Of a stretch of DNA of 64,000 bases, positions 28,310 through 38,537 are shown piece by piece. The position numbers were made by a program, and so were the translations under genes. This stretch comes from Rhodothermaceae bacterium Tc-Br11_B2g6_7 (lineage in GTDB: Bacteria > Bacteroidota > Rhodothermia > Rhodothermales > Salinibacteraceae). Where the stretch lies: assembly GCA_001564055.1 (NCBI GenBank), contig LKNB01000003.1:56066-120065 (forward strand). The letters are read 5' to 3'. The notes below the pieces were generated by a model. That model saw nothing but the letters and a program-made list of their open reading frames with translations, had not been told where the DNA came from and made no database searches. Within the stretch, counting starts at the first letter, position 1. Every line of letters begins with the position of its first letter.

Positions 28310-29329
28310 ATGGATCTGGGTCTTGTTTGGACGGCCATCTTTGGCTTCCTCGTTATCAACGGCATGCTTACCGCCGCCGCCCTGCTGGTCTATGCTGAGC
28401 GGCGGGTGTCCGGGCTCATGCAAAACCGCCCGGGGCCCAACCGGGTGGGGCCGGCCGGGCTGCTGACTCCGTTTGCGGACGTAGCGAAGTTTCTCTTCAA
28501 AGAAGACATCGTGCCGGCTGCGGCTACACGCTTCATTCACTCGCTGGCGCCTGTCCTCATGGTCGTCATCGCGATGACGGTGCCGGCAGTGATTCCGTTT
28601 GCCCGGGGCGTTGTGATTGCCGACATTAGCGTGAGCGTGCTCGTGGTGCTGGCGCTTACGTCCGTGAGCGTGTACGGTATCACCCTGGCCGGATGGAGCT
28701 CCAACAACAAGTACTCGCTGCTGGGGGGGCTGCGCTCGTCTGCGCAGATGATCTCCTACGAGCTGTCGATGGGGCTCGCGGTGGTGTCTGTCGTGTTGAT
28801 GGCCAGTTCCCTCAGCCTCATTGAGATCGTGGAGGCGCAGAACACGGCCTGGTATATCTTCCTCAATCCGCTGGGTGGCATCATCTTTATCATCACTGCT
28901 TTTGCGGAGACCAACCGTGCCCCGTTCGACCTGCCGGAAGCCGAGCAGGAGCTGGTGGGGGGCTATCACACCGAGTACAGCGGGATGAAGTTTGGGATGT
29001 TCTTCCTGGCCGAATACGTGAACTGGTTTGTCGCCTCGTTCATCATCGTGACGCTCTTCTTTGGCGGATACCTCCTGCCGTTTGAGTCCACCATCCTGGC
29101 CCTCGTCCCGGCTCTTGAGGGCACGACCCTGCTGGCACTGCTGCAGTTTGCCAGTCTCATGTTGAAGGTGGCCTTCTTCGCCTTCGTGTTTATCTGGGTG
29201 CGCTGGACGCTGCCGCGCTTCAAGTACGACCAGCTTATGACGCTGGGTTGGAAATATGTGCTGCCGCTTTCGCTTGCCAACGTGGTGCTGATTGCGCTGG
29301 CCCTGGCCGCCCTTCACGCGCTGTTTTAG
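28310..29329 (+). CDS. nuoH: NADH-quinone oxidoreductase subunit H
   Basis: AERRVSGLMQNRPGPNRVGPAGLLTPFADVAKFLFKED; AFAETNRAPFDLPEAEQELVGGYHTEYSGMKF. Confidence 0.97.
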   Translation: MDLGLVWTAIFGFLVINGMLTAAALLVYAERRVSGLMQNRPGPNRVGPAGLLTPFADVAKFLFKEDIVPAAATRFIHSLAPVLMVVIAMTVPAVIPFARGVVIADISVSVLVVLALTSVSVYGITLAGWSSNNKYSLLGGLRSSAQMISYELSMGLAVVSVVLMASSLSLIEIVEAQNTAWYIFLNPLGGIIFIITAFAETNRAPFDLPEAEQELVGGYHTEYSGMKFGMFFLAEYVNWFVASFIIVTLFFGGYLLPFESTILALVPALEGTTLLALLQFASLMLKVAFFAFVFIWVRWTLPRFKYDQLMTLGWKYVLPLSLANVVLIALALAALHALF

Positions 29330-29369
29330 TCCCGCGCCTCCCTTCTTTCCTTATTAACCCGCGTGTGCC

Positions 29370-30044
29370 ATGCTACTGGCCCCCTCGATTCTCTCCGCTG
29401 ATTTTGCGCGCCTGGAAGCCCATGCCGGCGAGGCGCTGGAGGCCGGGGCGGACTGGCTCCACATTGATGTGATGGACGGGCACTTCGTCCCTAATATTAC
29501 GATCGGGCCGCTGGTCGTACGGGCGCTGCGCCCTCTGGCTGACGCCACAGGCACGACGCTGGATGTGCACCTGATGATTGACGAGCCGAGCCGCTACGTC
29601 GCCGATTTTGCGGAGGCCGGGGCCGATGTGCTCACCGTGCACGCAGAGGCCTGCACGCACCTGCACCGGACCCTCGCGCAGATCAAAGAGCACGGTATGC
29701 GAGCCGGCGTGGCGCTTAACCCGGCTACGCCGCTGGACGTGTTAGAGTATGTGTTGGCCGACGTCGACCTCGTGCTCATCATGTCGGTCAACCCCGGGTT
29801 TTCGGGGCAGTCGTACATTCCGGCCAGCACGCTCAAGCTGCGGCAGACGAAGCGCCTGCTCAATGGCATCGGCTCTACCGCGCTGCTTGAGGTTGACGGT
29901 GGGATGAAGCCCACCAATGTGGATGAGGCCGTCCATGCCGGAGCGGACGTGGTGGTCGCCGGCAGTGCCGTGTTTGGCGGGGAGGCGTCGGTCGCGGAAA
30001 ACGTGCAGCGCTTTCGGCAGGCGGTACCGGCGGAGGAGGCGTAA
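29370..30044 (+). CDS. rpe: Ribulose-phosphate 3-epimerase
   Basis: LLAPSILSADFARLEAH; WLHIDVMDGHFVPNITIGP; MSVNPGFSGQSYIP; VDGGM. Confidence 0.97.
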   Translation: MLLAPSILSADFARLEAHAGEALEAGADWLHIDVMDGHFVPNITIGPLVVRALRPLADATGTTLDVHLMIDEPSRYVADFAEAGADVLTVHAEACTHLHRTLAQIKEHGMRAGVALNPATPLDVLEYVLADVDLVLIMSVNPGFSGQSYIPASTLKLRQTKRLLNGIGSTALLEVDGGMKPTNVDEAVHAGADVVVAGSAVFGGEASVAENVQRFRQAVPAEEA

Positions 30045-30152
30045 GCTCCTACCGAGCGCCGGCGCATCTGGCTCATCACCGGCGGCACCTGTTTCATGCA
30101 GCGTAGGCATAGGATGCGGCCGCACGTCCGTGCGGCGGTTCCGATCAACACC

Positions 30153-30180
30153 AAAGGCCCGGCACGATGGCCGGGCCTTT
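30153..30180. terminator. Bidirectional hairpin between convergent genes
   Basis: AAAGGCCCGGC acgatg GCCGGGCCTTT, perfect 11-bp stem. Confidence 0.8.
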
Positions 30181-30208
30181 GGGCTATCCTTTCGACGTGA
30201 TGAGTGCG

Positions 30209-31534
30209 TTAGTTCTGGCGGTTACCGCTCCCATCGGCAGGGTAAGCCCCCATGTCTGCGCTGGGCGGCATGATGGTGGGCGCCCGGTTACCCGTCAGGG
30301 TGAAGTCGACCGCAATGGGCTCAAAAGCCGTGGTGCCGGCTCCAAGGGCGGGAGAACCGGACTGTAGGCGGAAGTCCCACGGCCCGACGGTGTTCATATT
30401 GGCCGGCTGATCAATGCCCAATTCGAAGTCCTCCATAGAGAAGGTGTCGATGGCATAGTTCACGAAGAGGGGATCATTCTCCCCAACGCCGCCCATCACA
30501 TCGTTGGGCTGCTCCTCCGTGGCCGAGTCGGATGGAATGAACTCGTCCACGATCTCCTGATGCGAGCCGTAGAGCCAGTTGTAGTCGTAGGCAATGTTCG
30601 CGACGTCCGCGTCATCCAGCACACGCAACCCCCGCTTGTTATTAATCAGCAAGTTATTGAAGGCTTTGCCGCGGGCCCCGTTCTCGAAGTTGATGTTGGC
30701 TCCTCGGTTAAGCCCAGCCCGGCGAAAGCCACTGTTGAGGATGGTGTTGTTGTAAACAGCAATGTCTGTCTGAATTGTGCTGGCGCCATCATCTGAGGGC
30801 TTGAAGGCATTCGTTGCGCCACCGATGGCGATGTTGTAGGCGACGTTGCCGACGGTCCCGCCTTTTATGTTGATGATGTCGCCACCATCTTCGCCCACGT
30901 ACTCGAAGACGTTCCGGACGATGTTGATTTTGCCGCCGACGGGCCGGTAAAAGTCATCCTTTACGCCGTAAATCCAAGAGTCTTCAAGGACCACTTCGGT
31001 CTGGTCGCTGAGCGTCCAGATACCATAGCGAATGCTGCCGGCACGCGCCGTACCCGGAGCCCCCTCACCACCGAGGTATTCCAGGCGCGTCCATTTCAAG
31101 ACGATGGCCTCGGCGTCTTCCGTAGCCTGAAAGCCGCCCCAGAGGCCAGCAAACAGGTTCTCTTCGGTGCGAAGGTTTTCTGGAACGGTGAAGAGGTTCG
31201 GGTTTTGCTCGGTGCCCAGGCTGATGAAGGAGCCTTGTATGGTAAACTCGAATCCGAACTCCTCGTCATCCTCGGAGGCAATAACCGTAACGCCTTCTTC
31301 AGCGACGATCTCTTCGCCTGGCGGGATGATGACATCACCTACCATCGTGTAGGTGCGGCCTGCGCGGAGCGTGCCCCGCATCTGGCCACTGAGTTCGGTG
31401 GTCTCATCCGTGATGGTTGTGATCTCGGACGGTTCGGGGTCATCAAACACCGGACCGGTCGATGAGTCGGAGCAGGCTGTGGCTACGGCACACACAAGCA
31501 GGGCCAGTACCACATAGTAGCTGAAGGTTTTCAT
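30209..31534 (-). CDS. Lipoprotein, right-handed beta-helix type
   Basis: Lipobox VCAVATACSDSS; repeated NIxxNxx turns (VRNVFEYVG, VAVYNNTILNSG, AFNNLLINN); downstream of TonB receptor. Confidence 0.7.
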   Translation of the reverse strand: MKTFSYYVVLALLVCAVATACSDSSTGPVFDDPEPSEITTITDETTELSGQMRGTLRAGRTYTMVGDVIIPPGEEIVAEEGVTVIASEDDEEFGFEFTIQGSFISLGTEQNPNLFTVPENLRTEENLFAGLWGGFQATEDAEAIVLKWTRLEYLGGEGAPGTARAGSIRYGIWTLSDQTEVVLEDSWIYGVKDDFYRPVGGKINIVRNVFEYVGEDGGDIINIKGGTVGNVAYNIAIGGATNAFKPSDDGASTIQTDIAVYNNTILNSGFRRAGLNRGANINFENGARGKAFNNLLINNKRGLRVLDDADVANIAYDYNWLYGSHQEIVDEFIPSDSATEEQPNDVMGGVGENDPLFVNYAIDTFSMEDFELGIDQPANMNTVGPWDFRLQSGSPALGAGTTAFEPIAVDFTLTGNRAPTIMPPSADMGAYPADGSGNRQN

Positions 31535-31641
31535 GGGGGCGGTGTGTTGAAGCAGATGGAAAGGAAGGAAGCGGCACCAGAGGGTTGGAATGCAGCGGTG
31601 ATGCCGGGCCGCTACAGCTTGATCGACGCGCGCGTCAGAGG

Positions 31642-34419
31642 TTACAGGTCGTATTTCACCCCGAAGAGGTAGGTGCGCTGATAAAAGTCCTCTCGGACAA
31701 GCGTGGACTCGGACGTGTCGAGGTACGGGGCTTCCTGCGGGTTGGCCGTATTGGGGCGTAGTACATCCGCCCGGAGTGGCGTATTGAGCAGGTTATTGAT
31801 CTTGGCGTACACCACCACACCATCCAGCAGGCGCTGCTCCACCGAGAGGTCCAGTTGCCAGAAGGCGCGTTGCCAGATGTCGTTCTCGAAGTAGGGAGAG
31901 ACGCTCAGGATGCGCCGCCCCGTGTACACGCCCGCCAGCTGAGCGTCCGTGCCCCAGTCCTGATTTTTGTAGAGGAGCGAAACGTTGCCGATGTGCTGCG
32001 ACTGCCCCTGGAGTGGCCGCGTCTGCTCCTGTTGGCGGGAGGTTAGGGTTCCACTCTCGCCGCGAAACCGGACGATCTTGGAGGTTGTGATCTCCGAGTT
32101 GGTGAAGGTATAGAAGCCGCGCAGGCCGAAATTGCGGTAGTACGTCGACAGGTCCAGCTCCAGGCCAAAGTTGTAGGCGGTGCCAAAATTGTTAGACTGG
32201 AGGAAGATGCGCTGCCCGTCAATAGCCAGCGCCGATTCGATGGGGTCGTCGATCTGCTTGAAGAAGAGCGCCCCCATAAACTTGTTGAGGGGACCCGGGA
32301 AAAATTCAGCCCGAAGGTCGAGGTTGTGCGCGCGGGTGCGCTCCAGGAAGGGGTTGCCGCGCTCCTGAAACTCTTCTTCGATAATGCGGAAGGGTACCAC
32401 TTCGAAGAAGTTGGGCCGGCTGAGGGACCGAAAATAGGAGAGACGCATGTTGAGGTCGGGCCGCAGCGCGTAGCGAAAGTGGAGGCTGGGCAGGTAATCC
32501 ACATACTGGTTGCTGCCCACGCGGCCGGGGATGGTCTCAGGGGCATTGGTGCGCCACGAGAAGTCCGTGTGCTCTACCCGAAGCCCGCCGAGGACCTGCA
32601 GGTCGCCCACAAACAGCTTGGCCATCCCGTAGTATGCCGCGAGCCGCTCCTCCGACGTGTAGTTGAGGGGATCGGTAGGGGTGCCGGTGCGGGTGACGAC
32701 CGTCCAGGTGGTCGACATAATGTCACCGTCCCATTCTTGCGTGTTGGGCGAGAGCCGAAGCAGGTAACTGTTGAAGGTGTTGTCGCGGTCTTTGAATCGG
32801 TACATGCCGCCGGCGGAAAGCTCCATCGGGAGGCTGGCGAAGCGCGTGGCCCACGTGGCGTTCAGGTACCCCGCCAGGTCTTGGTCCGTATTGGCCGCCC
32901 AGCGCCGGTCCAGGTCGCGGTCTACAAGTGCGCGCTCCTGCACAATGTCGCCCGTGCCATTGCGGCGGGTGCCGGTGAGCACGCGAAACTCGGCGAGGTC
33001 GGGGTCATCCTGTGTGGCCCGGGAGTACACGGCCGACCAGTCCACGTTAAGTTGCTCGCCGAGCAGCGTGTGTTCACCCTGTAGTGTGGAGTTGAAAATA
33101 TTCTGCAGCTGCTGTTGCGAACGGTAGCGCTCGGTAATGCGGCCGGTGCCCGGGCCCTGCCCGCGCCCAATGCGCAGATTGGTATCGACGCGGGCTCGGC
33201 TAATGCTGTCGTCCAGCCGAATGAGTGCGTTGTACCAGTCGAAGGTATGGTTGCGGCTGGCCCGGTAGTCCAGCTTGGCATGCAGCCCGGTGCGCGTCTG
33301 CTGGGCGGAGAACTGCCGCTGTTGCACCGTGTCGAAGAACGGGTTGTTGTTCTCGCGGTCGGTGTCCATTTCAAAGAAGAGGCTGTTGGAGCCCCGGTGG
33401 CTCTGCTGATAGCTGCCGGCAGCCAGCACCCCCAGCCGCCCTTCCCAGAACCGATTGCCGATAGCAAATCCAGCGCGCTGGTTTAGGGGAAGGCCCTGGC
33501 CGTTGAAGTTCAGATTCTGAAAGGGGAAATCTTCGAGTCCGGCTCGGTAGTCGGGGCCGTTGGCTGCGCGAGGGGATTGCGTCGCCACTACGCCCGAATC
33601 AAAGTCCAGGAAGTCACGCTGGGCGAAGAGCTGACTGAAGCCCAGCCCTACATCGACAGAGGCCGTTAGTCGCTCGGGGGCGTCTCGCATCTTCATGTCG
33701 ATGACGCCGCCAATCGCGTCACCCTCCATATCGGGCGTAAGCGACTTGGAGACCACAAGGCGGTCCAACAGGTCGGAGGGGAAAATATCGAGCGGTACGT
33801 AACGGTTCTTGAGGTCGGGGCTTGGAATCTTGATGCCGTTAACCAGGGTGTAGTTGTACCGCTTATCCATACCACGGACGATGGCATGCTGGCCGTCTCC
33901 GGTGCTGCTGCGTTCCAGGGAGACGCCGGACACGCGCTGCACCACATTCGCCACGGTTACGTCGGGCGAAAGCTCGATCGACCGGGCGTCCATCACGTTG
34001 ATGATCGCCTCTGCTTGCCGCTCGGCCACACGTGCGCTTTGCTCGGTCCGCAGATCGCGCCGTGCCGATACCACCACCCCATCCAGCTCAGCGGTGTCGG
34101 GAGAGAGGCGTAGCGACAGCCGAGGTATCTCGTCCGTTACGGTGATTTCGCGGCGGAGCGGCCTGAACGAGACGAAGGAAGCCTCAAGCGTGTACGTACC
34201 ATGAGGAACGCTCCGAATGGTGAAGCTCCCGTCCAGGCGCACAACCGCGTTGTACGAGGTGCCTTCAAGGATGACGGTGGCCCCAGTAAGGGGTTCACCA
34301 GTTTCGTCGTCCGTCACGGTGCCCTGCACGGTAGCCGTCTGGGCCAGCGCCGCCGTGGCTTTCGTGAACAGAAGTCCCGTAACGACAAGCCCGATGAGCA
34401 GTGGTATCTGTAATCTCAT
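31642..34419 (-). CDS. TonB-dependent receptor with N-terminal carboxypeptidase-regulatory-like domain
   Basis: VQGTVTDDETGEPLTGATVILEGTSYNAVVRLDGSFTIRSVPHGTYTLEASFVSF; plug domain RQAEAIINVMDARSIELSPDVTVANVVQRVSGVSLER; C-terminal aromatic FGVKYDL. Confidence 0.92.
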   Translation of the reverse strand: MRLQIPLLIGLVVTGLLFTKATAALAQTATVQGTVTDDETGEPLTGATVILEGTSYNAVVRLDGSFTIRSVPHGTYTLEASFVSFRPLRREITVTDEIPRLSLRLSPDTAELDGVVVSARRDLRTEQSARVAERQAEAIINVMDARSIELSPDVTVANVVQRVSGVSLERSSTGDGQHAIVRGMDKRYNYTLVNGIKIPSPDLKNRYVPLDIFPSDLLDRLVVSKSLTPDMEGDAIGGVIDMKMRDAPERLTASVDVGLGFSQLFAQRDFLDFDSGVVATQSPRAANGPDYRAGLEDFPFQNLNFNGQGLPLNQRAGFAIGNRFWEGRLGVLAAGSYQQSHRGSNSLFFEMDTDRENNNPFFDTVQQRQFSAQQTRTGLHAKLDYRASRNHTFDWYNALIRLDDSISRARVDTNLRIGRGQGPGTGRITERYRSQQQLQNIFNSTLQGEHTLLGEQLNVDWSAVYSRATQDDPDLAEFRVLTGTRRNGTGDIVQERALVDRDLDRRWAANTDQDLAGYLNATWATRFASLPMELSAGGMYRFKDRDNTFNSYLLRLSPNTQEWDGDIMSTTWTVVTRTGTPTDPLNYTSEERLAAYYGMAKLFVGDLQVLGGLRVEHTDFSWRTNAPETIPGRVGSNQYVDYLPSLHFRYALRPDLNMRLSYFRSLSRPNFFEVVPFRIIEEEFQERGNPFLERTRAHNLDLRAEFFPGPLNKFMGALFFKQIDDPIESALAIDGQRIFLQSNNFGTAYNFGLELDLSTYYRNFGLRGFYTFTNSEITTSKIVRFRGESGTLTSRQQEQTRPLQGQSQHIGNVSLLYKNQDWGTDAQLAGVYTGRRILSVSPYFENDIWQRAFWQLDLSVEQRLLDGVVVYAKINNLLNTPLRADVLRPNTANPQEAPYLDTSESTLVREDFYQRTYLFGVKYDL

Positions 34420-34605
34420 GTATTCCTATGATAGTGCCGTAAAACAATACACAGGCACAATACAGCACAGGAAGGAAGGGACTGTAACCGAACTATTATT
34501 GAAGCATTATCTGGGTGTTAACATTCAGGTGTATCCTTTGTTATGGCCCCGCGAAGGGGTATATAACCTTCTCCAAACACGCTGGTATCTCCCAAATCCA
34601 TCCCT

Positions 34606-35301
34606 ATGCGCGCAACGTCTGTTGGTGTACTCCTGCTGCTGTACCTCCTGTTGATTGGGCCAGCTACTGGCGAAGGCACGACGCTCACAACACAACCATG
34701 GGGGGGACAGGCGCAGCCGACAGCCGCCGACACCCTCGACACATCGCAAGACTTTCTGCGGGGCCCCACGGCGCTGGGCACGGGAGGCCTGGCCAATGTC
34801 GTCGTCGAGATTCCCGCAGGCTCCAACGCGAAGTGGGAGGTGGAAAAGGATACCGGGCACCTTGCCTGGGAGCGCGCGGGCGACTCGTTACGGGTGGTCC
34901 GTTATCTGCCGTATCCAGCCAACTACGGCATGGTGCCGCGGACGTGGCTACCGGCCGATGCTGGTGGAGACGATGACCCGCTGGACGTCATACTGCTCGG
35001 GCCACGCGTGGACCGTGGGTCGATCGTCGAGGCGCGTGTGGTCGGCGTTATTCGGATGGTCGATGGCGGCGAGCAAGACGATAAGCTGATCGCTGTCGAT
35101 CCCCGTCACTGGTTTGGTGGGGTTCACACGCTGGCGCAGTTGCAGGCGCAGTATCCAGGGGTGGTACCCATTCTCACCACCTGGTTCAGTTCCTACAAAG
35201 GCCCCGGCGAGGCCATCATTCAAGGGGTAGATGACGAGCGCGCGGCACAGGCGCTATTGGAGCGAGCGATTGAGGCGTACGAGGCCTCAGCGGGCGAGTA
35301 A
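34606..35301 (+). CDS. Inorganic pyrophosphatase family I with N-terminal signal peptide
   Basis: MRATSVGVLLLLYLLLIGPATGEG leader; EIPAGSNAKWEV, YPANYGMVPRTW, GDDDPLDVILLGP, DDKLIAVD, WFSSYKG: soluble PPase signature. Confidence 0.9.
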   Translation: MRATSVGVLLLLYLLLIGPATGEGTTLTTQPWGGQAQPTAADTLDTSQDFLRGPTALGTGGLANVVVEIPAGSNAKWEVEKDTGHLAWERAGDSLRVVRYLPYPANYGMVPRTWLPADAGGDDDPLDVILLGPRVDRGSIVEARVVGVIRMVDGGEQDDKLIAVDPRHWFGGVHTLAQLQAQYPGVVPILTTWFSSYKGPGEAIIQGVDDERAAQALLERAIEAYEASAGE

Positions 35302-35396
35302 TGTGGGCAGATGCTGTATCACGGCGGATGGCCAGCGGAAACGCAGGCTTCGTAGTGATATGCGCGCCGGAAGGGGGCTGGCGGTCAAAAGAGCGG

Positions 35397-35434
35397 GTGT
35401 CTCATGCACGGGTGCGCGAGACACCGTGAGACAC
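35397..35434. promoter_or_regulatory. GTGTCTC/GAGACAC iterated motif
   Basis: GTGTCTC atgcacgggtgcgc GAGACAC cgt GAGACAC; related cluster at 43391-43418. Confidence 0.3.
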
Positions 35435-35616
35435 GAGGCTGTATCAGGCATTGAGGGTTGAGGAGCACCGCCGTTCCTAAATCGGCCCAATTAGCCAGGA
35501 TAGGGCGGTTTGCAGCGTTAACCAGACATGGAAAGGGCCTGGCACAGTGCTTGTCATGCATAAGCCTCCACGTAAGCCGTACGGTTCTCCGCGTGTCGAC
35601 ACTGACTTTTGATTTT

Positions 35617-35973
35617 ATGCGTGCTGCTCCTGCGCTACCATTTCGTCTACCCGTGTCTTTTGCTGCTCACACCATCATTCAGTTACACGTGACGCCCGCT
35701 GAGCGACGCGTGCTCCGCATTATCCTGCGGCAGCCCGCCGCCGGTAAGGCGCGGGAAGCGGCCCGCACGTTACTGCTGTGTCAGCGCCTTTCGAAGAGGG
35801 ATGCTGACGTGACGTATGCAGAGGCCGCTCAGGCTACGGACCACACGGCCGCACAGGTGCAGGAACTGTGCGAGCAGTTTCGGTACCTGGGGCTACGGGC
35901 ACTGATGGCGGATCTGGCGGAGGCGTCGGCTGAGCCAGTTGCGCCAGCGCGCGACGATACGGCGCAGGCCTGA
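35617..35973 (+). CDS. Helix-turn-helix protein, resembles IS630-type N-terminal domain (possible remnant)
   Basis: LHVTPAERRVLRIILRQPAAGKAREAARTLLLCQRLSKRDADVTYAEAAQATDHTAAQVQELCEQFRYLGLRAL. Confidence 0.45.
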   Translation: MRAAPALPFRLPVSFAAHTIIQLHVTPAERRVLRIILRQPAAGKAREAARTLLLCQRLSKRDADVTYAEAAQATDHTAAQVQELCEQFRYLGLRALMADLAEASAEPVAPARDDTAQA

Positions 35974-36499
35974 AGCCAGCGGCTCCGTGTACCGCAGTTC
36001 GGTTGGTGGCGCGCTCAGACCACACAATCGCCTGCAATCGATCACGAGTGAAGCCCCTCCCCATGTCCGCGCCTTGCACACGCCAACCGCTTCGTCCCCT
36101 GTGTTTGGGGCGCCGGGGCAGCGCACAATTCAATCCACACCGAGCAGGAGTCGCTGGCGGACCCGCTGTGGGTGGGCGCTGTGAAGTCGGTGGCACAGGC
36201 GGTATGGCGCCCCCAAAGCACGGGCGGCTGGAGGGCCGGGGCTAATGCGTGATGCAGGGACGGTAGGCTTAGTAAACGCGGGGAGCACTGTGGGAGTAGC
36301 GGCACCAGGCCCATGTGTGTGGGCATGGCTCCAAGAATGGCTATGTTCGGGGTGGACGAAAACGCATCCATGGGGAATCGGGCGCGTTGCGGTATCACGA
36401 ATCTTTGCCCCAAACCGGTGGGTTGCACATGCATCCGTGGAGCATTTGCATGCGAGCGGTGCAGCTCCTTCCTCTTCTACACGAATCCCCTGCGCGTTC

Positions 36500-38524
36500 A
36501 TGGTGGGCGAAACCATTGCCGGGTACCGCATCACGGAAGTCGTTGGCCGTGGGGGGATGGGTACGGTGTATAAGGCCGTAGACGAAGCGCTGGATAAGAC
36601 GGTGGCGCTCAAGATGATGGCGCCCAAGCTGGCCGAGGATGCGTCATTCCTGGCGCGGTTTCGGTCGGAGGCCCGGGCGCTGGCTAAGCTGGACACCCCG
36701 GGGATCGTACGGGTGCTGGCCTTCCGCGAAGAGCCCGAGGGTACCTTCCTTGTGATGGAATATGTGGAAGGACGCACGCTGCGATCGCTCCTGCGTGAGC
36801 GCAGTGCGCTGCCGTTCGAGGAAGCGATGGCGCTCTTCGACCAGATATTAGATGCCATCGCGCATGTGCACCGGGAAGGCGTTCTGCACCGCGACCTCAA
36901 GCCAGCCAATGTGCTCATCACAGAAGGCGGGCAGGTAAAGATCGCTGACTTTGGCCTGGCCAAGATGCGATCTGCCGACCTGACGGTCACCTCTACGTAC
37001 GCCACCGCTGGCTCGGTTTGCTACATGTCTCCCGAACAGGTACGGGGGCTGCGCAATGCTGACGAGCGCAGCGATCTGTTTTCGCTTGGCCTGATGCTCT
37101 ACGAGATGCTGGCCGGCACGCTTCCGTTTGATACGCGCCAGGGAAGTTTTGCGGTGCAGCGCGCGCTGGTGGAAGAGCCGTTCCCTCTCGTCACGGCGCA
37201 CCGGCCTGAGGTGCCTGAGGAAGTGGCCACGGTACTTGACCAAGTGCTTTCCAAAGATCCCGAGGAGCGTCCGGCACGTGCGCACGCCTTGCGGGAGGCA
37301 CTGGCCGACCACCTCCCCGAGCGCCGCATGGCGCTGCCGCCCACCCTCACCCGCACGGAGGAAACCGCGCCCAGGCACTGGTGGCGGACACCGGTCGCCC
37401 TCGGGATGGTCACCCTGCTCGTGCTGCTGGTCGCGGCCTTCGCCACCATCCAGTACGTGCTGGACGTGCCGCAGCCGACGCCAGGCGAGGCATCGACGGT
37501 AGTGCTTGACGTATCAACCGCCCCACCAGGCGCGGCGGTGTATCTGAATGGTGATTCGGTAGGGGTGGCGCCCCTTCGGCTGGAGCGTCCCCCGGCGACC
37601 GAGGTGGCGGTGCGCCTCGCCCACCCGGTGTACGGCGCCCTGGACACGACCGTGGCGCTTCGCCAATCGGTTGCGCTGGACCTGTCCTTCCCAGACACGC
37701 CGGTGCTTGCCCAGGCCACAGACGAACGGGCGGCACCTACCGGGGTGGCCGGAGGCGAGCCTGCAACGGATGAGGAGACCGAGGAGAATCCAACGCCTCG
37801 GCCCTCCGCGTTGCCTTCTGAAGGGGAGGCTTCTGATCGCGAGGAGCTACCAGAAGCTCCCACGGACCAACAGGCCACGGGCAGCCTGCGCATCACCTCT
37901 ACGCCTGTGGGCGCAGCCGTGTGGATCGCGGGCGAGCGTGCCGGGACAACCCCGCTAACCCGGGCGGAAGTGCCGGTTGGCTCGCTAACCGTTGCCGTGC
38001 GGCAGGAAGGTTTTCAAGAGGCTGCCCGTACGGTGGCCATCCGCCCAGGTGACGAAACCGACGTGACCGTTGCGCTCGACCCCCAGCCAGCGGCTGTGCA
38101 ACTGGAGGTTGTGCCCTTCGCCGACGTCTGGATCGATGGCACCTTGCAGGCCGAGGGGGTGAATGACGTCTTTCAGGAAACCCTTGCGCCCGGCACCTAC
38201 ACCATCGAAGCCCGGTACCGCGGCTTTCGATGGGCGCGTGACGTAGAGCTAACGCCCGGCAGAAGCTGGCAGCAGACCATCGACTTCACGCGGGAGTGGC
38301 CGCTCGTGATTACGGCGGTGTCCGCCGGTGGCGAGCGCATCCCCAACGCTGAGGTGCGCCTTGGCGACACCGTGCTCGGGTACACCCCGCAGCAGATCCG
38401 GCTCCGCACCGGTGTGCACACCCTCACCGTCGGACGGGAGGGCTTCGCAGCAGACGAACGCACCATAAGGGTAGACCAGGATACGGAATCCCCCCTCCGC
38501 TTCACGCTCACCCCTACCAACTGA
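36500..38524 (+). CDS. Ser/Thr protein kinase with TM segment and extracytoplasmic PEGA repeats
   Basis: GYRITEVVGRGGMGTVYKAVD, VLHRDLKPANVLI, DFGLAK, GSVCYMSPEQ; TM PVALGMVTLLVLLVAAFATIQYV; PEGA-like blocks 'PPGAAVYLNGDSVGVAPLRLE', 'PVGAAVWIAGERAGTTPLTR', 'ADVWIDGTLQAEG'. Confidence 0.95.
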   Translation: MVGETIAGYRITEVVGRGGMGTVYKAVDEALDKTVALKMMAPKLAEDASFLARFRSEARALAKLDTPGIVRVLAFREEPEGTFLVMEYVEGRTLRSLLRERSALPFEEAMALFDQILDAIAHVHREGVLHRDLKPANVLITEGGQVKIADFGLAKMRSADLTVTSTYATAGSVCYMSPEQVRGLRNADERSDLFSLGLMLYEMLAGTLPFDTRQGSFAVQRALVEEPFPLVTAHRPEVPEEVATVLDQVLSKDPEERPARAHALREALADHLPERRMALPPTLTRTEETAPRHWWRTPVALGMVTLLVLLVAAFATIQYVLDVPQPTPGEASTVVLDVSTAPPGAAVYLNGDSVGVAPLRLERPPATEVAVRLAHPVYGALDTTVALRQSVALDLSFPDTPVLAQATDERAAPTGVAGGEPATDEETEENPTPRPSALPSEGEASDREELPEAPTDQQATGSLRITSTPVGAAVWIAGERAGTTPLTRAEVPVGSLTVAVRQEGFQEAARTVAIRPGDETDVTVALDPQPAAVQLEVVPFADVWIDGTLQAEGVNDVFQETLAPGTYTIEARYRGFRWARDVELTPGRSWQQTIDFTREWPLVITAVSAGGERIPNAEVRLGDTVLGYTPQQIRLRTGVHTLTVGREGFAADERTIRVDQDTESPLRFTLTPTN

Positions 38525-38537
38525 GCACCGGCTTCTC

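Noticed and set aside
27770-29317. 515-aa minus-strand ORF over nuoH and part of the DUF3108-like gene
   Set aside because: Charged low-complexity shadow of nuoH
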